Assembly: GCA_021806765.1 (NCBI GenBank)
Contig: JAJZQR010000178.1
Location: 1-10,514 of the forward strand
Direction of reading: 5' to 3'
DNA from: Chloroflexota bacterium
GTDB taxonomy: Bacteria > Chloroflexota > UBA6077
Length of the DNA stretch: 10,514 bases
Shown in pieces: positions 1-5,443 of this stretch. Position 1 is the first letter of the stretch, and each line of letters opens with the position of its first letter. The position numbers were made by a program, and so were the translations under genes. The notes beneath the pieces are model-generated. The model did no database searches. It was given only the letters and a program-made list of their open reading frames with translations, and was not told where the DNA came from.

Positions 1-53
1 AGGGGTCCGCGTCCCACCGCATAGTCCTTGGGGGTGTCCCCAGAACTATCCAA
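1..53 (-). CDS. Possible 5' end of a further gene, cut by window edge
   Basis: Downstream of the 28-residue peptide gene, a minus-strand frame opens with TTG at 53 and reads MDSSGDTPKDYAVGRGP before leaving the window. There is no in-frame stop, but it is only 17 codons and the ribosome-binding site is weak. An ATG at 22 in another frame (MRWDADP) is an alternative start; its AAGGA lies only 2 nt upstream, which is too close. A real gene may start here as a fourth member of the transporter operon, but the sequence is too short to identify it and it could be non-coding. Confidence 0.2.
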   Translation of the reverse strand, partial: MDSSGDTPKDYAVGRGP

Positions 54-68
54 CGCTTGGGAGACTAC

Positions 69-155
69 CTATGCCTTGCCCCACATCGAGGCGTAGACTA
101 TCCAGGCGGTGATAGCCAGGTAGAACACCATTCCGACGTACGCGACGATCTCCAC
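69..155 (-). CDS. 28-residue single-span membrane peptide, transporter-linked
   Basis: A very short gene that automated callers would usually skip. It starts with GTG at 155 and ends with TAG at 69. The transporter gene just upstream ends in TAA, and that stop runs directly into a strong ribosome-binding site (TAAGGAGGG), 5 nt before the GTG, so translational coupling is likely. The product begins VEIVAYVGMVFYLAITAWIV and ends YASMWGKA. It has one acidic residue at the N-terminus, about 20 hydrophobic residues forming one membrane helix, and a short tail with a lysine. This layout is typical of small accessory subunits encoded beside secondary transporters, where they help stabilise or regulate the large subunit. 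The role here is inferred from context only. I recognise no named family. The strong RBS, tight spacing and membrane-like composition argue that it is a real gene. Confidence 0.65.
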   Translation of the reverse strand: MEIVAYVGMVFYLAITAWIVYASMWGKA

Positions 156-166
156 AGTGTCCCTCC

Positions 167-1465
167 TTAGAACTTCAGTCCGAAGTAGCCGCCCAGGTTG
201 AAGATACCCACGTAGCCGGCCACCACGACGGTCAGTGCGGTCAGCGCCCAGAGCGGGATGCTGCTACCGTTCCGGAAGTAGCCCAGCTTGCTGCTGCCGG
301 CCCAGTAGGCCAGCACCAGACCCACGATCCCGAAGAAGCTGGCGTTCATCATGGAGGTGATGGTCTTCAGGAAGATCGGATCGATCCTGGCCATGACCAT
401 GGCGCCGGCGATAACGGCGTTAAGGATGTAGACGACCTTGAAGTGAATGTTGCTGCTCTGGACAGGCTTGTTCAGGAAGTACTCGGTGGTCACGTAGGCG
501 CCGATCATCCCGTTGCCCAGGGCCGAGGAGAGGGCGGCCGCCAGGACGCCCAGGCTGAAGATCGGGATGGCCCAGGGGCCGGCTACCGGCTCGATCAGGA
601 TGGCGAAGTCTTCGGGCTTGCGGGGGATGATCCCGTAGGGGTAGATCACCTGGTTGATCACGCCCAGCAGCGCGAAGGAGACCACCACAGCCCCGAAGGA
701 GCCCAGCAGGGCGTTGGACCGGGCGAAGCTCAGGAACCTGGCCTTGCCTCTCAGGTCATCGGGCAGCTTCCCGCGCTCCATCAGGTTGTAGGCGAACAGC
801 AGCACCGCGGCGCCATTGATGTTGGTGCCGGCAATGGCCTGGAAGTTGTTGGCGAAGCCGCCTTTCGGGTCGACGGCCGGAATGAGGCCCCTGGCAGCGT
901 CGGCCACGTTCACGCCGGTGGCGAAGGCAGCGGCGAAGAAGCTGGCGACGATCGCTATCAGCATCACGGCCATCGCCTTTTCCAGCCAGTTATAGTTGCC
1001 GATCCAGACCAGGGCCATGCACGCCACGGCGACGACGCCCGCGGCCAGTTCGTAGTTGACGCCGGGGAACATACCGGTGATCGCCCAGGCCGAGGCCGAG
1101 AACTGGGAGGTCACGTTGCCGACGCCGTAGTAGACGCCGAACAGGCCGATGAACAGGGCGAGGAACCAGCCGATCTTCGGGATCGACCGGAACATGGAGA
1201 CGCCGGCCTTGCCGGTCACCAGGTAGTAGCGGGAGACCACGTCCAGGCAGAACCAGGCGACGGCGCAGGTGACCCAGTAGGCCCACCAGTAGCCGAAGCC
1301 AAAGGCACCGCCGGCCGTCCCGCCGGTAGCGATGTCGCCGGAACCGATGAAGGTGGCGGCGACGAAAGCGCCGGGGCCCAGGTCCTTGATGCGAGTCGCG
1401 AAGGTCGTGCCTTCACCCAGCGACCAGGGCTTTACGTCAGCGCCTGCTGCAGTAATAGTTGCCAT
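167..1465 (-). CDS. Nramp-superfamily membrane transporter, non-canonical
   Basis: A 432-residue integral membrane protein with about 11 predicted helices and the Nramp (LeuT-like) layout. The N-terminal motif GPGAFVAATFIGSGDIATG (residues 30-48) aligns with the TM1 signature of Nramp metal transporters, and the segment around 206-229 with TM6. The metal-binding DPGN of TM1 is replaced by GSGD (41-44), and the TM6 Met-Pro-His is replaced by Leu-Leu-Phe (222-224). Canonical Mn/Fe transport is therefore unlikely as drawn; Mg, another cation or an organic solute is possible. The ATG at 1465 is preceded by AAAGGAGGG at good spacing. The gene lies 16 nt after the Ig-like gene and is followed by a 28-residue membrane peptide, so the three look like one operon. 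Superfamily membership is fairly secure; the substrate is unknown. More distant APC-type transporters are the alternative. Confidence 0.8.
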   Translation of the reverse strand: MATITAAGADVKPWSLGEGTTFATRIKDLGPGAFVAATFIGSGDIATGGTAGGAFGFGYWWAYWVTCAVAWFCLDVVSRYYLVTGKAGVSMFRSIPKIGWFLALFIGLFGVYYGVGNVTSQFSASAWAITGMFPGVNYELAAGVVAVACMALVWIGNYNWLEKAMAVMLIAIVASFFAAAFATGVNVADAARGLIPAVDPKGGFANNFQAIAGTNINGAAVLLFAYNLMERGKLPDDLRGKARFLSFARSNALLGSFGAVVVSFALLGVINQVIYPYGIIPRKPEDFAILIEPVAGPWAIPIFSLGVLAAALSSALGNGMIGAYVTTEYFLNKPVQSSNIHFKVVYILNAVIAGAMVMARIDPIFLKTITSMMNASFFGIVGLVLAYWAGSSKLGYFRNGSSIPLWALTALTVVVAGYVGIFNLGGYFGLKF

Positions 1466-1481
1466 CGCTTAACCCTCCTTT

Positions 1482-2072
1482 CTACGCCTCTTCGCCGGCC
1501 AGGATGCTGAATTTCTTGTTGACGAAGACCTTGAAGTAGACGTACCAGAAAACCAGCATCGCTGCGGATATGGCGTAGATCCCGAAGACGATGGAGTCGG
1601 TCTGGGCCACGAAGACGGCGCCGGTGCGGATGTCGAAGGTCCAGGGAACGGTCTTCGAGTCGTTGCCCACCTTCAGGGTGAGGTTGGCCGTGTACTGGCC
1701 CAACTGGGCGTTGCTCTTAGGGGTGATGTAGGTGAAGGCGATGTACTTGCTCTCGCCCGGCTTTAGATCCTTGAGGCTCTTGGTGGCCCCTTCCTTGGGG
1801 GCCGTGTTCGGCTTCGCCGTGCCATAGGTGAACTGGTTGTCCTTCCCCTCCGGGAACTTGAAGAGGCCGTCCACCGTGACCGGCTGGCTGCCCGTGTTGG
1901 TCAGCTTCACGACCACGTGGGCGTTGGTCGCTTGCCACACGACGCTAGGGGCATACACGGTCGCCTGTACGTCGCCGACCTTCACGTCAGTGCCGGCGGC
2001 GAAGGCGGTGGGGACCAGAGCCAGGGACAAGACCAGGGCGATGAGCACCCCGAATAGTCTTCCGCGAGACAT
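1482..2072 (-). CDS. Secreted, C-terminally anchored Ig-like domain protein
   Basis: A 196-residue protein. The ATG at 2072 is chosen because AAAGGAG sits 5 nt upstream and because a clean signal peptide starts there: basic MSRGR, a hydrophobic core, and an AFA-AG cleavage site near residue 26. The frame stays open for 69 codons upstream, but that stretch has leader character and precedes the signal sequence. Residues 30-148 look like a beta-sandwich of the CARDB/NEW3 type: VVVKLTNTGSQPVTVDG is the usual 'new tissue' strand pattern, followed by LKPGESKYIAFTYITP. Residues 160-182 form one membrane helix ending in a positively charged tail (VNKKF), so the body should face outside. It is the first gene of the transporter operon and may act as an extracytoplasmic partner or substrate-docking subunit. 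No specific family is recognised and the role is inferred. Confidence 0.75.
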   Translation of the reverse strand: MSRGRLFGVLIALVLSLALVPTAFAAGTDVKVGDVQATVYAPSVVWQATNAHVVVKLTNTGSQPVTVDGLFKFPEGKDNQFTYGTAKPNTAPKEGATKSLKDLKPGESKYIAFTYITPKSNAQLGQYTANLTLKVGNDSKTVPWTFDIRTGAVFVAQTDSIVFGIYAISAAMLVFWYVYFKVFVNKKFSILAGEEA

Positions 2073-2241
2073 GGCATCTCCTTTCTGAGTGGAGTAGTGC
2101 GCTACCTGTTGGATGACCCGAACAATGCCCTCTACCTCTACCTGGTCACCTCCTTTCGCGTGAAGCGAAGCCCGCCTTTCCGTGTGGAAATGCACTACTC
2201 GAGAGTGAAAGAGGAACACACCCTGAGAGACTTCTCGAACA
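2073..2241 (-). promoter_or_regulatory. Structured 5' leader of the transporter operon
   Basis: About 168 nt lie between the expected transcription start (near 2241) and the ATG at 2072. A 9-nt stretch GAGTAGTGC (2200-2192) is perfectly complementary to GCACTACTC (2100-2092), which ends 7 nt before the ribosome-binding site and closes a domain of about 91 nt. Inside are smaller hairpins: TTTCC-ACAC-GGAAA, and TTCGC-TTCAC-GCGAA. An early hairpin CCCTG...CAGGG (2244-2221) lies at the start of the transcript. A complete Shine-Dalgarno AAAGGAGGTGA (2156-2146) has no start codon at usable distance. I could not match it to a known riboswitch consensus, including the yybP-ykoY manganese or c-di-GMP types. 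This could be a cis-regulatory RNA, but random pairing is possible. Confidence 0.4.
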
Positions 2242-2247
2242 GGGCCA

Positions 2248-2276
2248 ATTATTTGTCTGCGACGCAAAATGGTCAA
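2248..2276 (-). promoter_or_regulatory. Sigma-70-type promoter of the transporter operon
   Basis: TTGACC (2276-2271) and AATAAT (2253-2248) are separated by exactly 17 nt. Both match the -35 and -10 consensus at five of six positions. It lies just after the terminator of the chemosensory operon and points at the Ig-like gene, so the two operons appear to be transcribed separately. Confidence 0.7.
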
Positions 2277-2277
2277 C

Positions 2278-2289
2278 ATTAACGTAAAT
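2278..2289. promoter_or_regulatory. Imperfect palindrome abutting the -35 box, possible operator
   Basis: ATTTACGTTAAT on the minus strand is a near-palindrome (five of six pairs) placed immediately upstream of the TTGACC box. The position suits a regulator-binding site, but the sequence is short and AT-rich and could be coincidental. Confidence 0.2.
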
Positions 2290-2334
2290 ATCGGTCTTAC
2301 CTGCCGTTCTCGCCGTAGCCACGTGAGGCGTGAG

Positions 2335-2359
2335 AAAGGCCGCCATCACGGCGGCCTTT
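2335..2359 (-). terminator. Hairpin terminator of the chemosensory operon
   Basis: AAAGGCCGCC and GGCGGCCTTT form a perfect 10-bp stem around a 5-nt loop, about 40 nt after the stop of the diguanylate cyclase gene. The T-tract is short (CTTTCTC) on the minus strand. The stem is symmetrical with A and T ends, so it could act in both directions. Confidence 0.75.
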
Positions 2360-2400
2360 GGACAGCTGCAGTTCTGTTGGCGCCTCTGCGCTCCTGTCGA

Positions 2401-3879
2401 TCAATCCTGAGGAGCCAGCCGGACTCTATCCTTTCCCTCGGCCTTGGCCCGGTACAGCGCCGCGTCCGCCTCCCGGACGAGCCGCTGGGCATCCGGAATC
2501 CTGCCGTTGGGATAGACGGCACCGCCGACGCTGGCGCTGAGCCGCTCCAGGTTCATCCGCCCGGCCACGGTGCGAACCAGCAGGCGCAGCCGCTCTCCCA
2601 TCTCTACGACCCCTCGGGCATTGGTGCCCGGTAGTATGACCGCAAACTCTTCCCCGCCGTACCGCGCTACCAGGTCGTATTGCCGGGCGCTCCCCATGAA
2701 GGCCGCGGCCACCGTCTGGAGCACCTGGTCGCCCATCTTATGCCCGAAGGCGTCGTTGATAAACTTGAAGTCGTCCAGGTCTATCATGAGGACGGCCATC
2801 GGCTCGCCGGTCCGCCGGCTTCTCTGGAACTCCCGTTCCAGAGCCTCCTGGAAGCGGCGGTAGTTGGCCAGCCCCGTCAACTCGTCGGTGGTAGCCAGCC
2901 GCTGCATCTCCTGATAGAGCCGAGCGTTGTCCAGCACCACGTACGCAGCATTCGCCAGCATACCGACGATCTGCAGCGATTCCTGGGAAGCCAGAACCCG
3001 CTCGCTGCCCCAGAGGCCGAAGATGCCGGTGTCGTACCCTCGGGAACCGAGAGGCACCGTGTAGCAGGAACTGGGAACCGGTTGTCCGCCTTTCCCGGGA
3101 TCCACCCTGACCCCGGCGGCCAGGACAGTACGCCGCTTCAGCGCTCGCCGGTCCGGGGGAGCACTGCACCTTTCCGTGAGAATGGCCAGAAGCTGCTCTT
3201 CACACACCGCCAGGGCCGAGGTCGGCAGATTCGAGCGAACCATCCATATCAATTCGCCGGCCCGCGACTTGTCTTCGGGCACCATCATGCAGGCCAGCTG
3301 GAAGTCGAACAGTTTGCCAAAGAGGGACATGACTTCCTTGGTGGTTCGATCCAGGTCTGTGGCCGACCAGGCCAGCTTGCTGACCTCGCCGAGGATTGTA
3401 GCCTCGTACAGCTTCCGATCCAGGATCTCGTTCAGCCGGCTCAGCAGGTCCACCGCGCTGCTGGTGTGTCCCTCCGCTGGCGATGGGGCTGCCTCGCTCC
3501 GTCTCTCCCTCCCGGTCAGAACCTTCTCCACCGACTCCAGCACCATCTTCAGCGGCTGTTCCTTGGTCACGTAGGAGTCGGCACCCGTCTGCAAGCCCCA
3601 GTAGTGATCGGCGGGCTGGTCTTTCGACGTGAGCATGATCACCGGTATATGGCTGGTGCGCTCGTCCAGCTTCAGCATCCGGCACGCCTGGTAGCCGTTC
3701 ATCCGAGGCATCACCACGTCCAGAAGCACGACGTCCGGATTCTCCCGATACGCCGCATCCATGGCCTCCAGTCCATCCCGAGCGGTGACCACCTCGTAGG
3801 AGTTGGTCTCCAGCAGGTCCCTGACCAGGGCCAGTGACGTCTGGCTATCGTCGGCCACCAGCACCTTCGCCTTTGCCAT
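2401..3879 (-). CDS. REC-GAF-GGDEF diguanylate cyclase, WspR-like output
   Basis: A 492-residue cytoplasmic response regulator predicted to make cyclic-di-GMP from two GTP. The ATG at 3879 is preferred over an upstream in-frame start at 3930 because GTGGAGG precedes it and the receiver domain begins at once (MAKAKVLVADDS). Receiver, residues 4-122: acidic pair D10/D11, phospho-acceptor D54 in VVLLDVVMP, T84 and K106. A GAF-like region spans about 150-325 and ends in a helix (NAAYVVLDNARLYQEM) leading to the cyclase. GGDEF domain, residues 326-490: active-site GGEEF (408-412), plus an RxxD product-inhibition site (R399-D402) five residues before it. The catalytic residues look intact. It is the last gene of the chemosensory operon, 20 nt after cheR, so the CheA homologue is the likely phosphodonor. 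Proteobacterial WspR lacks the GAF domain; the ligand of this one is unknown. Confidence 0.92.
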   Translation of the reverse strand: MAKAKVLVADDSQTSLALVRDLLETNSYEVVTARDGLEAMDAAYRENPDVVLLDVVMPRMNGYQACRMLKLDERTSHIPVIMLTSKDQPADHYWGLQTGADSYVTKEQPLKMVLESVEKVLTGRERRSEAAPSPAEGHTSSAVDLLSRLNEILDRKLYEATILGEVSKLAWSATDLDRTTKEVMSLFGKLFDFQLACMMVPEDKSRAGELIWMVRSNLPTSALAVCEEQLLAILTERCSAPPDRRALKRRTVLAAGVRVDPGKGGQPVPSSCYTVPLGSRGYDTGIFGLWGSERVLASQESLQIVGMLANAAYVVLDNARLYQEMQRLATTDELTGLANYRRFQEALEREFQRSRRTGEPMAVLMIDLDDFKFINDAFGHKMGDQVLQTVAAAFMGSARQYDLVARYGGEEFAVILPGTNARGVVEMGERLRLLVRTVAGRMNLERLSASVGGAVYPNGRIPDAQRLVREADAALYRAKAEGKDRVRLAPQD

Positions 3880-3899
3880 GCTAGCCTCCACTTTCAGCC

Positions 3900-5399
3900 T
3901 TACCGCAGCTCCTCCAGCCGTCTGCGGCACACCCTGGCCAGGAAATCGGCGGAGAACTCTTCCAGCAACTCATCCTTGGGAAGACGCTCCAACAGCCGCA
4001 GGGCGTTACGGTACTCTCGACCAGCGGCCTCCCACGCCCCGGCATCGGCATACAGACCGGCCATGTGGAAATGGGCCAGGGCGGAACGATGTCCCACAGG
4101 GTTGAGGTATATGACTCGAGAGAGGGATTCGGCGGCCGCGTCGCCGTCACCTCCCCGCAACAGCAGGATCCCCATAAGGTAGTGCCCTTCCTCCAGAAGA
4201 GGGTCCACGTCCAGCACCCTGCGGCAATGCCTGATGGCCGGCCCCACCTCTTCTCGGTCGGCCCTCAGTTTCGCCGCCAGCAGATGTGCCTCGGCGTTGG
4301 TAGGGTCCGTCGAAAGCAGGCCCTCCACCGCCAGAAGGGCCTCCTCGAAACGCCTGCCCTGGTAGAGGGCCACGGCTTCCTCCAGAGTAGCCACGGGTCG
4401 AGAGGGCTTGATGGCCCCTGGCCATGCTTCCCCTTGCCTCGCCGGTGCCGGCGGCGGCGTAGGCTGCGGAAGGGTTACGGTGGGGACGGGCACGGGGGCC
4501 GCTGTCGCTCTCGTCTCAGTAGCACCGAGCAACTCCGATGGCTTCTGATACACGAAGGTGCCGTCCATCTCCCTGAGAAGAAAGTTGTTGGATATCTTCC
4601 ACAGCGTCTCCGAATAGCCCAGGAAGAGATATCCACCCTCCCCCAGTGCGTCGTAGAAGTTCCGAATCACACGACGGGTGGACTCGACCTTGAAGTAGAT
4701 AGTGACGTTCTCACAGAAGATAACGTCGAGAGGGCTGAGGGCCGCCATCGGGAAGGGCTCTTTGACCAGATTCAGATACTCGAAACGCACCAGCCCTTGG
4801 ACCCTTTCCGAGACGCGATAGCCACCCTCCCAGGGCTCGAAGTAGCGATCCAACAGTGCTGGATCGACGTTTCTAACCGCACGCTCCGGGTAGACCGCCT
4901 TCCGAGCGTGGTCCAAAGCCCGATGACTGATGTCGGTGGCCAGCACCTCGACCTGCCACCCTTCCAGCTCAGGAATGGCCTCCATCAACGAGATGGCGAT
5001 GGAGTAAGCTTCCTGGCCGGTGGAACAACCAGCACTCCAGATCCTGAGGGTCCGAGAGGTGGCCTTCCTCTCCACCAACTCCGGGAGAATCCGGTGGGTC
5101 AAGAGGTCGAAGTGAGCCCGGTTCCTGAAGAAGGCCGTCTCGTGAACGGTCAACAGCTCTATCAGCCGAGCCAACTCCTCGGCCCCTTCCGGCATCCGCA
5201 GCAGTTCGTAGTACTCCCCGAAGCTGGAACTGCCTACGATAGCCAGTCGCTCACACAGGGCTGCCCTGAGAGGCGTCCAATCCCTTTCCTCCAGGCGGAG
5301 TCCGCTCACCTGCCCGACCAGTTCCTGAAACAGGAGGTACTCTCCCCTGGTCAAATTGGGGCTGGAGCTGTTCTCGTTGTTACGAAACCCGACACTCAA
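3900..5399 (-). CDS. cheR: CheR-type methyltransferase with C-terminal TPR repeats (WspC-like)
   Basis: A 499-residue protein predicted to methylate glutamates of a chemoreceptor using S-adenosylmethionine. The N-terminal CheR helical domain (about 15-95) ends in HETAFFR (86-92). The SAM-binding fold follows with WSAGCSTGQEAYS (121-133), ATDIS (D156) and IFCENVTIYF (227-236). A Pro/Ala-rich linker (about 295-335) leads to two or three TPR-like repeats (about 337-475). This CheR-plus-TPR layout is that of WspC. Oddities: the usual NET is HET, and the usual FCRN is FCEN, an Arg to Glu change beside the SAM-contacting Asn231, which is kept. Activity is likely but not certain. The start is TTG at 5399 with GGTGAG upstream; an in-frame TGA just before it excludes a longer form. 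It lies 44 nt after cheA. Confidence 0.92.
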   Translation of the reverse strand: MSVGFRNNENSSSPNLTRGEYLLFQELVGQVSGLRLEERDWTPLRAALCERLAIVGSSSFGEYYELLRMPEGAEELARLIELLTVHETAFFRNRAHFDLLTHRILPELVERKATSRTLRIWSAGCSTGQEAYSIAISLMEAIPELEGWQVEVLATDISHRALDHARKAVYPERAVRNVDPALLDRYFEPWEGGYRVSERVQGLVRFEYLNLVKEPFPMAALSPLDVIFCENVTIYFKVESTRRVIRNFYDALGEGGYLFLGYSETLWKISNNFLLREMDGTFVYQKPSELLGATETRATAAPVPVPTVTLPQPTPPPAPARQGEAWPGAIKPSRPVATLEEAVALYQGRRFEEALLAVEGLLSTDPTNAEAHLLAAKLRADREEVGPAIRHCRRVLDVDPLLEEGHYLMGILLLRGGDGDAAAESLSRVIYLNPVGHRSALAHFHMAGLYADAGAWEAAGREYRNALRLLERLPKDELLEEFSADFLARVCRRRLEELR

Positions 5400-5443
5400 T
5401 CCAACTCACCAGCCTTCAGCTACGCCGGCCCTTGCGCCCCGCG

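Noticed and set aside
29..43. GGGG-TGT-CCCC hairpin as a terminator after the mini-peptide gene
   Set aside because: It has only a 4-bp core stem and no T-tract on either strand, and it may lie inside a coding frame.
443..1510. 355-codon plus-strand reading frame opposite the transporter gene
   Set aside because: The translation is a low-complexity Gly/Asp/His/Gln/Glu mix, the mirror of hydrophobic codons on the other strand. No ribosome-binding site or family signature was seen.
2073..2241. Known manganese (yybP-ykoY) or c-di-GMP riboswitch in the leader
   Set aside because: Only short fragments resemble those consensus sequences; the conserved cores could not be found by eye.
2073..2279. 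N-terminal extension of the Ig-like protein by 69 residues
   Set aside because: The extension would bury the signal peptide and would start upstream of the predicted transcription start. The ATG at 2072 has its own good ribosome-binding site.
2680..3837. 385-codon plus-strand reading frame opposite the diguanylate cyclase gene
   Set aside because: It overlaps intact REC and GGDEF motifs on the minus strand and has shadow-like His/Gln/Leu-rich composition.
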